Assembly (NCBI GenBank): GCA_019429385.1
Contig: JAHYIS010000001.1
Span: 95,399-159,398 of the forward strand
Origin: ANME-2 cluster archaeon
GTDB taxonomy: Archaea > Halobacteriota > Methanosarcinia > Methanosarcinales > Methanocomedenaceae
Direction: 5' to 3'
DNA: 64,000 nt
Below, piece after piece: positions 35,159-43,499 of the stretch (its first letter is position 1; every line of letters starts with the position of its first letter). Under the pieces are notes generated by a model, which had not been told where the DNA came from, did no database searches, and saw only the letters and a list, made by a program, of their open reading frames with translations. The position numbers were made by a program, and so were the translations under genes.

Positions 35159-35436
35159 TCACAACAAAGGACGTTGAACATATTGGCTGGCTGGCCAGGC
35201 TGAAGATGGAAGAGGAACAGCTTGAAGGATATGCGGGCCAGTTGAATTCGGTACTGGATTATTTCGGACAGCTGGACGAGGTGGATACCGAGGGTGTGGA
35301 GCCCACCTTCCATGTTTTGAAAGTTAATAACGTGTTCAGGGATGATGAGGTCACTGGCTGCCTCACCCATGACGAGGCCACGGGCAACGCGCCCAGGACG
35401 CAGGATGGCTACTTCAAGGCCCCCAGGATAATCTGA
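35155..35436 (+). CDS. gatC: Asp/Glu-tRNA amidotransferase subunit C
   Basis: A 93-residue GatC: the N-terminal helix VEHIGWLARLKMEEEQLEGY, LNSVLDYFGQLDEVDTEGVEPT and a C-terminal GNAPRTQDGYFKAPRII. It wraps around GatA and stabilises GatCAB, which converts Asp-tRNA(Asn), and in some organisms Glu-tRNA(Gln), to the amide. In archaea GatDE handles Gln, so GatCAB mainly makes Asn-tRNA(Asn). The start overlaps the preceding stop by 4 nt. Confidence 0.95.
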   Translation: MITTKDVEHIGWLARLKMEEEQLEGYAGQLNSVLDYFGQLDEVDTEGVEPTFHVLKVNNVFRDDEVTGCLTHDEATGNAPRTQDGYFKAPRII

Positions 35437-35446
35437 GGTAAATGGA

Positions 35447-36862
35447 ATGATAACAGTAGCACAGACCCTTGAAGCAATACGAAATTCGTCAGTTGAGGAC
35501 GTACTAAACCAGTGCATCGACAGGATAGAGAGCGGCACGTTCAACACATTCATCACCGTGGCAAAGGAATCTGCCCTTGAGGCGGCCGGGAAAATGGAAG
35601 GACATACCGGACCCCTGGCAGGCATACCCATTGCCATCAAAGATAATATATCGACCAGAGGCATTCAGACTACCTGTGCATCAAAGATACTCGGTGGTTA
35701 TGTGCCGCCCTATGACGCCCATGTTATCGAGCGCCTGAAAGCGGCAGGGGCCATTATTGTTGGCAAAGCGAACATGGATGAGTTCGCCATGGGCACCTCC
35801 ACTGAGAGCAGCCATTACGGCCCCACGCTCAATCCCTGGGACCCAGAACGGGTGCCGGGCGGTTCATCCGGTGGCAGTGCTGCCACTGTGGCTGCCAGCG
35901 AGGTGCCGCTGTCACTGGGCTCAGATACCGGCGGCTCGGTCAGGTGCCCCGCATCTTTTTGCGGCGTGGTGGGGCTCAAACCCACCTATGGCGTGATATC
36001 CAGGTACGGGCTGATCTCCTATGCCAACAGCCTGGAGCAGATAGGACCTATTGCTTCCAATGTTGAGGATATGACTTTATTGTTCAATGTAATTGCCGGA
36101 CACGATGCAAGGGATTCCACGTCAGTAGCCGGAGAGAAGGATTATACAAAGGCACTGGTGGACGACGTGAAAGGACTGACCATTGGGGTGCCGGAAGAAT
36201 ATTTCGGTGAGGGGATCGACCCGGCTGTGGAGAAGTCGGTTTGGGACGGCGTGCACAGGCTGGAAGAGCTGGGTGCATCGTGGAAAGAAGTGAAGATGGC
36301 GCATACAAAGTACGCACTTGCTGCCTACTATGTCATTGCGATGAGCGAAGCGTCCTCAAACCTGGCACGGTTCGACGGTATGCGGTACGGGCTGCGGCTC
36401 GAAAAGGACCACGACTGGCATACCACGTACAGCGAGATACGGGCACAGGGGTTTGGCGAGGAAGTGAAACGCCGCATCCTGCTGGGGACCTATGCGCTGT
36501 CAGCGGGGTACATGGACAAGTATTACCTCAAGGCGCTGAAGGTCAGGACACTTATCAGGCAGGACTTTGAGCAGGCTCTCAAAGATACCGACGTGCTCAT
36601 AGCACCTACCATGCCCACTCCGGCATTCAAACTTGGGGAGAAGATAAGCGACCCTCTGACCCTGTACATGGCAGATGTGAACACCGTTCCCATTAACCTG
36701 GCAGGCGTGCCTTCGGTCTCATTGCCCTGTGGTTTTTCGAACGGGCTGCCGATAGGGTTGCAGGTAATGGGACGGCATTTCGACGAAGCGACCATTATCC
36801 GCACAGCCTATACTTTTGAGCAGAACACTGATTTCCATACCAGAAGCCCGGAGGTGGCATAG
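35447..36862 (+). CDS. gatA: Asp/Glu-tRNA amidotransferase subunit A (glutaminase)
   Basis: A 471-residue amidase-signature enzyme. The catalytic Lys is in IAIKDN (K65), the cis-Ser in GGSSGGS (about 139-145) and the Ser nucleophile in GSDTGGSVRCPASF (about 162-175). It releases ammonia from glutamine and channels it to GatB. The length is normal for the family. It lies 10 nt after gatC and directly before gatB. Confidence 0.97.
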   Translation: MITVAQTLEAIRNSSVEDVLNQCIDRIESGTFNTFITVAKESALEAAGKMEGHTGPLAGIPIAIKDNISTRGIQTTCASKILGGYVPPYDAHVIERLKAAGAIIVGKANMDEFAMGTSTESSHYGPTLNPWDPERVPGGSSGGSAATVAASEVPLSLGSDTGGSVRCPASFCGVVGLKPTYGVISRYGLISYANSLEQIGPIASNVEDMTLLFNVIAGHDARDSTSVAGEKDYTKALVDDVKGLTIGVPEEYFGEGIDPAVEKSVWDGVHRLEELGASWKEVKMAHTKYALAAYYVIAMSEASSNLARFDGMRYGLRLEKDHDWHTTYSEIRAQGFGEEVKRRILLGTYALSAGYMDKYYLKALKVRTLIRQDFEQALKDTDVLIAPTMPTPAFKLGEKISDPLTLYMADVNTVPINLAGVPSVSLPCGFSNGLPIGLQVMGRHFDEATIIRTAYTFEQNTDFHTRSPEVA

Positions 36863-38305
36863 ATGCGAGAGGGAAGTTTGAAATTGCGCCCATACCTGGA
36901 TGACGTCGGCGTGATGATAGGGCTTGAGATACATGTGCAGCTGAACAAGCTCAATACCAAGATATTCTGCGGTTGTCCCCTGGATTACCACGATGATGAA
37001 CCAAACACCCATACATGCCCCGTATGCCTTGGCCTGCCAGGGTCGTTACCTGTGATAAACCGCAAATCTGTGGAATACTCAATCAAGGTAGGACTGGCTC
37101 TGAATTGCACGATAGAGGAGCATACCCAGTTCTACAGGAAAAATTACTACTATCCCGACCTGCCAAAGGGCTTCCAGATAACACAGTACGATTATCCTAT
37201 TGCCTCAAATGGCTACATTAACATTGAGGGCGAGGACGGCGAAGTGCGAATCCGCATCAACCGGGCACACATGGAAGAGGACCCTGGAAGACTGGTACAC
37301 GAGGGCGGCAGTATCGAGCGCTCCAAGTACACCTTCATCGATTACAACCGCAGTGGTGTGGCACTGCTTGAGATCGTGACCGAGCCCGACCTGCGAAGCC
37401 CGAAGGAGGCGCGCAGGTTCCTGGATAAGTTGCGCAACATCCTGGGATACCTGGACGTGGTGGATACGACGCTTGAGGGCTCCATGCGTGTGGATGCCAA
37501 TATCTCGCTGGCGGGCGGCAGCCGGTCCGAGGTGAAGAATATCAGCAGCCACAAAGGTGCGGAGCGGGCATTGCTGTTCGAGATAATCCGGCAGAAGAAC
37601 CTGCTGCGGCGGGGCGGCAAGGTGGTGCAGGAGACCAGGCACTTTGACGAGGCCAGGGGTGTGACCGTGAGTTTGAGGACCAAGGAGGAGGCGCATGATT
37701 ATCGCTATTTCCCCGAGGCTGACCTTGGGCCCATCAGGGTGGCAGACTGGGCGCCCGGGATACAGGAGACTTTGCCGGAACTGCCTGATGCCAGGAGAAT
37801 GCGGTTCGTGTCTAATTATAGTATCACTGATGACCATGCCAGGAGCCTTACTTCCGAGAAACAGGTGGCGGATTTCTATGAACAGGTGGCGGCAGAGGTT
37901 GATTCGAAACTGGCAGCGGTCTGGATAGCTGATGTACTGAAGGGTGAACTGAATTACCGGGACATTGGCATTGATGCATTTTCCAGCGAATATATGGTGG
38001 CTCTGGTGAAATTGGTGGCCGGGGATAAGATTTCAGAGCAAAGTGGTGTTGAGGTTATCCGCACAATCCTGGATGAGGGTGGTAACCCTGATGAAGTTGT
38101 GGCGGCAAAAGGTCTTTTGAAGGCGGGTGGCGACATTGTGACCACGGCTGTGGTCGAGGTCATTGAAGAGAATCCCCAGGCTGTTGAGGATTACCGGTCC
38201 GGCAAGCCCGAGGCTGTGAATTTCCTGACCGGGCAGGTCATGAAGAAGACCAGGGGCCGTGCTGATGCCAAAGAAGTTCGCGAGATGATTATCCAGAGGA
38301 TTTAA
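36863..38305 (+). CDS. gatB: Asp/Glu-tRNA amidotransferase subunit B
   Basis: A 480-residue GatB with GLEIHVQLN, the zinc-binding cysteines in FCGCP and HTCPVCLGLPGSLP, HMEEDPGRLVHEGG, and a C-terminal YqeY-like tail (NPQAVEDYRSGKPEAVNFLTGQVMKKTRGRAD). It binds the misacylated tRNA, activates the side chain with ATP and transfers ammonia. The ATG follows the gatA stop directly. Confidence 0.97.
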   Translation: MREGSLKLRPYLDDVGVMIGLEIHVQLNKLNTKIFCGCPLDYHDDEPNTHTCPVCLGLPGSLPVINRKSVEYSIKVGLALNCTIEEHTQFYRKNYYYPDLPKGFQITQYDYPIASNGYINIEGEDGEVRIRINRAHMEEDPGRLVHEGGSIERSKYTFIDYNRSGVALLEIVTEPDLRSPKEARRFLDKLRNILGYLDVVDTTLEGSMRVDANISLAGGSRSEVKNISSHKGAERALLFEIIRQKNLLRRGGKVVQETRHFDEARGVTVSLRTKEEAHDYRYFPEADLGPIRVADWAPGIQETLPELPDARRMRFVSNYSITDDHARSLTSEKQVADFYEQVAAEVDSKLAAVWIADVLKGELNYRDIGIDAFSSEYMVALVKLVAGDKISEQSGVEVIRTILDEGGNPDEVVAAKGLLKAGGDIVTTAVVEVIEENPQAVEDYRSGKPEAVNFLTGQVMKKTRGRADAKEVREMIIQRI

Positions 38306-38341
38306 ATCAAATCGTTGTAATATCGTAATAGAGGTTAGATT

Positions 38342-39232
38342 ATGAAAGAAGAACGCTGGGGAGATATCGGCTCCAAATTCTCACATGTGACGACCGTGCA
38401 TCCCTGTTATAACGAGAAGATGCATTTCAAGACCGCCCGCATACACTTGCCTGTTGCACCAAAATGCAATATCCAGTGCGGGTACTGTATCCGTACCATT
38501 GATAAATGCGAGCACAGGCCAGGTGTGGCCAGTGGTATCATTGGACCGCAGGAGGCGCTGGAGCGGGTAGACAAGTATGTCAAGGAGATGGAGAACCTGA
38601 AAGTGGTGGGTATTGCAGGTCCTGCCGAGGCCCTGGCAAACGATGCCACGTTCGAGACCCTGCGCCTGGTGCATGAGAAGTATCCTGACCTGATAAAGTG
38701 CGTTGCATCCAACGGGCTGCTGCTCAGCGAGAAGATCGATGCGTTGAAAGCGGTTGGTGTGAGCAGCGTGACCGTTACCGTGAATGCGGTAAAGCCTGAA
38801 ACTGCGGCTAAGATTTATCACTGGGTGCGGTACCACGGCAAGACCTACAAGGGCCTGGAAGCTGCCGAACTGTTGCTGGAAAAGCAGTGGGAAGGTATCA
38901 GGGCTGCCAGTAAAGCCGGGTTGTTGGTTAAGACCAATACGGTGCTGCTTCCTGATATTAATATGGACGAGATCGAGGATATTGCCAGAAAGGCGGCAGA
39001 GTACGGTGCTGCTATTATGAATATTATCCCGCTTATCCCGCTGTACGATTTCGAGGGCTCGGAACCGCCATCGTGCGAAGACCTGAATCTGGTGAGGACG
39101 CTGGCCGAGGAGTACCTGCCCCAGTTCAGGCTGTGCCAGCAGTGCCGGGCCGATGCTGTGGGTGTGCCTGGTGAGGAGCCCTGTGGGTCTCCAGTGCAGA
39201 AGCGGGCGCAGAGTGAATATTATCACGGGTGA
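38342..39232 (+). CDS. nifB: NifB-type radical SAM protein
   Basis: A 296-residue radical SAM enzyme matching stand-alone archaeal NifB: HPCYNEKMHF, then the cluster motif CNIQCGYC (Cys 42, 46, 49), GIAGPAEALAND and a C-terminal CQQCRADAVGV. NifB builds the 8Fe-9S-C precursor (NifB-co) of nitrogenase cofactor from SAM and two iron-sulfur clusters. It lies 36 nt after gatB. No nifHDK genes are in the window. Its 3' end (39195-39216) is repeated almost exactly at 41325-41346, on the far side of an AT-rich insertion. Confidence 0.9.
   Translation: MKEERWGDIGSKFSHVTTVHPCYNEKMHFKTARIHLPVAPKCNIQCGYCIRTIDKCEHRPGVASGIIGPQEALERVDKYVKEMENLKVVGIAGPAEALANDATFETLRLVHEKYPDLIKCVASNGLLLSEKIDALKAVGVSSVTVTVNAVKPETAAKIYHWVRYHGKTYKGLEAAELLLEKQWEGIRAASKAGLLVKTNTVLLPDINMDEIEDIARKAAEYGAAIMNIIPLIPLYDFEGSEPPSCEDLNLVRTLAEEYLPQFRLCQQCRADAVGVPGEEPCGSPVQKRAQSEYYHG
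39195..39216 (+). repeat. Direct repeat copy 1 (nifB 3' end)
   Basis: This 22-nt segment inside nifB recurs with one mismatch at 41325-41346, in the same reading frame (QKRAQS). The two copies bracket the AT-rich DUF488 island. Confidence 0.85.
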
Positions 39233-39356
39233 GTGAAGGGGTTATCTGGTTGGGTAGGTTAATAGGCAGATAATCCTGAAAATGCTATACAGGCTCCGTT
39301 ACAATTTGTACGGGGTATACAAGTTACTTCGGGATGGGTGATTCATGCTCGAATAG

Positions 39357-39370
39357 TGGATAGCTATCCA
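39357..39370. other. Perfect 14-bp palindrome after nifB
   Basis: The sequence tggatagctatcca is a perfect palindrome, 125 nt after the nifB stop and 44 nt before the 3' end of the convergent AT-rich module. It could be a protein-binding site or part of a transcription end region. Confidence 0.35.
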
Positions 39371-39413
39371 AAACCTTTTATTTATAACTTAAAAAATAGT
39401 GCTTTTAGAATAT

Positions 39414-40169
39414 TTAAAAATTCATCAAGCTTTCCTGAACAGTTTTCTCTTTTTTCTGCTTTTTTGGGTAGAAAATTCCAATAATTATCCAGGTTCCAAA
39501 CCTAAAATGTGTACCCATAAAGAAATATAAATCTCTCGTTTTCATGAAATCAAAGAATTTCGTACGAATTTTTTCGTTTATTAATTTTGAATCATCATCT
39601 CTTAGCATAACATTTCTTGCAAGCTCATTAAGTTCCCAATCTATTAGTATAATCTTATGTCCTTTGCATTCTGGTTCATCTTTGCATTTAAAAATATATC
39701 GTAATTCAACTGGCATCTTTACTTTTTCTCTTTTTTCGAGATAATCTCCTGTTAGAGAAAAATATGCCTGATTGTCGTAGATATTAGTACTATTTATTAT
39801 AATTTCCACATCAAGTAATTCAGGTTTAATAACTCCGAGACTAGCATTTTCAATACTTAATTTTTCTATAGAGGAAACCAGAGGTTGAATTCGATCATGG
39901 ATGTCTTCATCAATTAAAGGGGTTATTAATTTTTTATAATTAATTACTCTTCTACTCTCTCTTCTTTTATCATTATCTGGATCAGTAAGATAGACTTCTA
40001 TAGTATCTTTTTTTTTGAAATCAATCAATTTCTCCCCGTAGCTAAATTCGAAAGGATATAGTCTTCTCCATTGATTGTCTTCATTTATCCCTGCCACACA
40101 CACCAAATGACCATGTCCTTTGCTTTGTTCAGGTGTGGCTCGTACTAAAACTAAAATATTTTCCTTCAC
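39414..40169 (-). CDS. Hypothetical protein of AT-rich two-gene module
   Basis: The 251-residue protein has an N-terminal block LVRATPEQSKGHGHLVCVAG with WRRLYPFEF, a charged middle, and a C-terminal block with two Cys (KCKDEPECKGHKIILIDWE), then FFMGTHFRFGTWIIIGIFYP. It belongs to no family I can name. Its start overlaps the stop of the DUF488 gene by 4 nt, so the two are translationally coupled. Base composition is far more AT-rich than the neighbours and A/T-ending codons dominate, a sign of transfer. A defence or mobile-element role is possible but unproven. Confidence 0.78.
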   Translation of the reverse strand: MKENILVLVRATPEQSKGHGHLVCVAGINEDNQWRRLYPFEFSYGEKLIDFKKKDTIEVYLTDPDNDKRRESRRVINYKKLITPLIDEDIHDRIQPLVSSIEKLSIENASLGVIKPELLDVEIIINSTNIYDNQAYFSLTGDYLEKREKVKMPVELRYIFKCKDEPECKGHKIILIDWELNELARNVMLRDDDSKLINEKIRTKFFDFMKTRDLYFFMGTHFRFGTWIIIGIFYPKKQKKEKTVQESLMNF

Positions 40170-41026
40170 AAATGAGTTACTCCCATACCATGTTGTTTTT
40201 CAATCTCTTTAGCTATAATTCCTCTATGGCAGAAATCTTTGTCTGCTTCAAAACACAAAAGTGCCACTCTATTTTTTTCAATCAATTTCATTATATAATT
40301 TAATTTTTCAGGATGACTTTTCAGTGTAGTGATTTCATATTTTTTAAAAAGATTTTCATAATCATTACGACTAATAAGATTTTCTCTAGATTTTCCATCT
40401 ATCCCTAATTCTGGGATGTGAATATATTTTATGTCAACTTTTTCTAAAGAATTTATTAATTTATTTCTAGTGAAAGAAAAATTCATACTAAAAGGATTTT
40501 TTCTAACATCTATCAGAATTTCTATTTGATTATGTATCAATACATTTAAAAATAAATCGATATCTTTGCCTTCATAGCCAATTGTAGAAAGACCTGGAAT
40601 AGTCTGTTTATTTATTGTGGGTATAATTTCACTTTTAACAGTAAATTCTGGAAATTTTTGATAAACATATTCCCTTATTTGACGATCCGATTTAAATCGT
40701 TTAACGATTCTTGATACTTTAATTGATCCTCGGGAATTAGCAGTTTTAGCAGCTTGTTTCCCTTTATCAGTTAGTCGCAGACCATTACCATTTTTTGAAA
40801 TAAAATCCTCTTTTTCCAACATATTAAGATCGGAATATATCATATTGGAAAATGGTCCATATTTATAAGGGAAAAAATTATAAAATTTCAAATTTTCATC
40901 AATATTTTCTTCGTAATTTAGTAAAAATAAAATTTTCACCAACATAAATTTTGATGATTCCCCTTCTACCGAAAGTCTTTCAACGACTTTCATTAAAATT
41001 CTTTGTTTATGAGTTAAAGTTCGCAT
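40166..41026 (-). CDS. Winged-helix-like/DUF488 fusion protein
   Basis: 286 residues. The N-terminal half (about 1-95) looks like a winged-helix or SocA/Panacea-like domain (FMLVKILFLLNYEEN, YKYGPFSNMIYSDLNMLEKE, LRLTDKGKQAA). The C-terminal half is a DUF488 domain: STIGYEGKDIDLFLN, ILIDVRKNPFS, YIHIPELGID and the end motif LLCFEADKDFCHRG. DUF488 conserves Asp, Arg, Cys and His in these blocks, as seen here, but its activity is not established. It is the first gene of the AT-rich module, upstream of and coupled to the 251-residue protein. Confidence 0.8.
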   Translation of the reverse strand: MRTLTHKQRILMKVVERLSVEGESSKFMLVKILFLLNYEENIDENLKFYNFFPYKYGPFSNMIYSDLNMLEKEDFISKNGNGLRLTDKGKQAAKTANSRGSIKVSRIVKRFKSDRQIREYVYQKFPEFTVKSEIIPTINKQTIPGLSTIGYEGKDIDLFLNVLIHNQIEILIDVRKNPFSMNFSFTRNKLINSLEKVDIKYIHIPELGIDGKSRENLISRNDYENLFKKYEITTLKSHPEKLNYIMKLIEKNRVALLCFEADKDFCHRGIIAKEIEKQHGMGVTHL

Positions 41027-41250
41027 TTTATCATAATTGTTAAATTTTCATGTCTTTATTGGTTTCTTATGATATATATTCATTATAGGTTTCGTTCAAT
41101 TTTATATTTAACCTATACCATTTTTATTTAATTTCTATTTTAATAATAGTTACCTTAGAGTGATGTGAAAGTATTATTTAACAATGTTTCTAATTAAATT
41201 AATTGCGCCTTATTTAGTAAAAAAATCAATATAAATTCTAACAAATGAGC
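41027..41250. other. AT-rich upstream region of DUF488 module
   Basis: The segment is very AT-rich and without a convincing gene. Runs such as tatatattcatta and ttattatttaac could hold the TATA box of the minus-strand DUF488 module. The AT-rich character ends near 41240, where the nifB-like remnant begins. Confidence 0.5.
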
Positions 41251-41260
41251 ATCCTCCAGA

Positions 41261-41362
41261 TGCCCCAGACAGAGCGTAGCGCCGTCCGGAGTCCGTGACG
41301 ATGAGAAAACATGCGTGTCGCCTATGCAAAAGCGGGCGCAGAGTGACCATCAACACAGATGA
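41261..41362 (+). pseudogene. Remnant of a nifB 3' end
   Basis: Read in one frame this segment ends with DDEKTCVSPMQKRAQSD and then a stop. That parallels the nifB C terminus (GEEPCGSPVQKRAQSE), including the 22-nt near-identical DNA at 41325-41346. Upstream the likeness fades (CPRQSVAPSGV against CQQCRADAVGV), with an indel. No other part of nifB is present. It is a decayed fragment of a second nifB copy, or of a duplication made when the AT-rich island arrived. Confidence 0.65.
41325..41346 (+). repeat. Direct repeat copy 2 (nifB 3' end)
   Basis: This 22-nt segment matches 39195-39216 with a single mismatch and marks the far side of the AT-rich island. Confidence 0.85.
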
Positions 41363-41447
41363 AGGATACCAATTTACCCCCCCATCAGCAACATTCGGAT
41401 TAACATCCGATAACTATATAATAATTCGGAACTAAATCATAATAAAC

Positions 41448-42869
41448 ATGTTCAGTAAATTTATCAATCGCACAGAAGAACTCTCATCCTTACACCGCGA
41501 TTACCAGAGCAAAGGCTTCTCATTCACAGTAATCTACGGCCGCCGCCGGGTCGGTAAGACCGAATTGATACACAATTTCCAGCAGGATAAGCCCCACATC
41601 TACTTCCTGGCAGACAGAAGGGGCACCAGGCCAAACCTCTACAGATTCAGGAAAAAAGCCGCAGACTTTTTCGAGGACTTCGAACCCAGTCTGGAAACAT
41701 TTGACGAAGTGTTCAATTACATAAAGATAAAATGGACCCGCAAAGAAAAACTGGTAATAATTATCGATGAATTTTCATACCTGGCCCAGCAGGATGATTC
41801 TATTCCTTCTGTCTTCCAATTAATAGTCGATGAGATGTTAAAAGACGGACCATTCCACCTCATACTATGCGGTTCCTCGGTGTCCATGATGGAGAAAAGC
41901 ACACTCGCATATTCAAGTCCGCTGTATGGCAGAAGGACAGGCCAGATAAAGGTAGAACCTATTATGTTCAGGCATATCGACGAATTCTTCCCAGGATTGC
42001 CCCAGGATGAACTGGTGAAAATTTACGGTGCAGCCGGAGGCGTTCCATTCTACCTGCAGTTCTTTGATCCAAAGGACAAATTCCAGGACCATCTCAAACA
42101 TAACATATTCGCAAAAGAAGCCGTACTGTATGCAGAAGGCGAATTCCTGCTGCGTGAGGAATTGCGGGAGCCTGCCACCTTCATGAACATCCTCTTTGCC
42201 ATATCAAAAGGTGCCACCAGACCCGGTGAGATTGCCGCCAGTTCATTCATGGAGGCAAAGGACCTGCCATACTATCTGGACACCCTGATACGCTTAGGTT
42301 TTGTGAGAAAAGAGCATCCTGTGACAGAGAAAATCACAACAAAAAAGACCATGTACCGTATCCGGGACAATTTCCTGAGATTCTGGTTCAGGTATGTGCT
42401 GTTGCATAAGGACTCGGTAGAGCAAGGGGATTATACGCCGGCAATTGAAGACGTTAATAAAAATTACAACACATTTCTTGGTGAAACATTTGAGCAGATT
42501 GGCATAGAGATGTTGACGCAACTTAATGTAGCTGGTAAACTACCCTTCAGATTTCATAAGATTGGCAGGCAGTGGGGGAAAATTCCCCTGGCTCCAAAAG
42601 GACAGAATGATTATGAGATTGACATAACGGCAGTGAACAACGATACACTGCAAATCCTGTTTTGTGAGTGTAAATGGCAGGACAGGCAGGTCGGTGTTGA
42701 CATTTACCATAAACTCAAGGAAAAAGCCAGGTATGTGAAGTGGCTCCCAGATAGAAAAGAGTATTTCGGTCTTATCAGTAAATCCGGATTTACTGAAAAT
42801 CTGAAAAAGACAGCAAAAAAGGATGGGATTTTGCTACTTACCCTTGACGATTATATGGGTGTGATGTAA
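41448..42869 (+). CDS. Archaeal AAA ATPase with C-terminal DUF234 domain
   Basis: A 473-residue ATPase of the archaeal-specific family: FINRTEELSSL, Walker A GRRRVGKTEL (31-40), Walker B LVIIIDEFSY (about 104-113), a sensor (LILCGSSVSMME), a winged-helix region, then a C-terminal DUF234 region with a nuclease-like E..C.W pattern (ILFCECKWQDR, about 405). The family is expanded in archaeal genomes and often sits in mobile or accessory regions; its substrate is unknown. AT-rich sequence 30 nt upstream (actatataataa) is a possible TATA box. Confidence 0.87.
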   Translation: MFSKFINRTEELSSLHRDYQSKGFSFTVIYGRRRVGKTELIHNFQQDKPHIYFLADRRGTRPNLYRFRKKAADFFEDFEPSLETFDEVFNYIKIKWTRKEKLVIIIDEFSYLAQQDDSIPSVFQLIVDEMLKDGPFHLILCGSSVSMMEKSTLAYSSPLYGRRTGQIKVEPIMFRHIDEFFPGLPQDELVKIYGAAGGVPFYLQFFDPKDKFQDHLKHNIFAKEAVLYAEGEFLLREELREPATFMNILFAISKGATRPGEIAASSFMEAKDLPYYLDTLIRLGFVRKEHPVTEKITTKKTMYRIRDNFLRFWFRYVLLHKDSVEQGDYTPAIEDVNKNYNTFLGETFEQIGIEMLTQLNVAGKLPFRFHKIGRQWGKIPLAPKGQNDYEIDITAVNNDTLQILFCECKWQDRQVGVDIYHKLKEKARYVKWLPDRKEYFGLISKSGFTENLKKTAKKDGILLLTLDDYMGVM

Positions 42870-43237
42870 GGGAGTATTACTCTCAGATTGAAGTCACTCT
42901 TACTGAATGCCCAATCGTCACCCATTTCTCTACTGAATTTGACGAGATCGACCAGTTTCTGGGATACTAAAAGGGAAAGCTGGAACTATTGGACGGTTCT
43001 ATTCTCCATTTTATAGAATTTATTGAAATTGAACATGAGATTGCTAACCGCCTCAAATGCAAATATCACTGGCAGTCAGAAAATGGTGAGTTAATAGAAC
43101 GATGGGATAATGTACCCCATCATAGGGAAATTGATACATTTCCCCACCACAAACATGATGAAAAAGGATTATATCCTTCTTCGAATGTTCATTTAACAAC
43201 AATCATTGACCTGCTTGTGGATAAAATATTGATTTGA
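42866..43237 (+). pseudogene. TumE-like (DUF6516) toxin gene with in-frame stop
   Basis: One frame reads REYYSQIEVTLTECPIVTHF, continues to FLGY, meets a TAA at 42968-42970 and resumes with KGKLELLDGSILHFIEFIEI. It then gives the family blocks YHWQ, RWDN, PHHREID and PHHKHDEKG. The segments on both sides of the stop fit the TumE toxin family, so this is one gene with a nonsense mutation. No ATG, GTG or TTG is present at the expected start (GTA stands there). The usual antitoxin partner is not encoded downstream. The stop is ochre, so pyrrolysine readthrough does not explain it. Confidence 0.68.
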
Positions 43238-43423
43238 ATTAAACTATTAATTGTATAGATTATTTCTTATGAACCTCTTTAAATCCACAACCATTTGTTC
43301 ACTCTCTTATTCCCCATTTACTTCTTACTCCATCTAGCTGCCCCCTTGAAGGACATGGGATTGGATGCAGGTGGGATATGACCGGAAATATAATTCCGAA
43401 GAGAGTGTACGTTAAGGCGAAGT

Positions 43424-43434
43424 GTATAAATATT
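43424..43434 (+). promoter_or_regulatory. Probable TATA box of the catalase gene
   Basis: The sequence gtataaatatt lies about 70 nt before the catalase ATG (43500). The rest of the gap from 43238 shows no gene and no strong structure. Confidence 0.45.
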
Positions 43435-43499
43435 GCGCATATCATATTATTCTTGAACACAAAAATGTTCCAATAATGAATAAAAAGTGGGGAACTATA

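Noticed and set aside
38381..39226. 281-residue minus-strand open frame opposite nifB
   Set aside because: The sense strand encodes a complete NifB with all motifs; the antisense protein has no family likeness.
42968..42970. In-frame stop in the TumE-like gene as a recoded amino acid
   Set aside because: The codon is TAA, not TAG (pyrrolysine) or TGA (selenocysteine), and the start codon is also missing, so decay is the simpler view.
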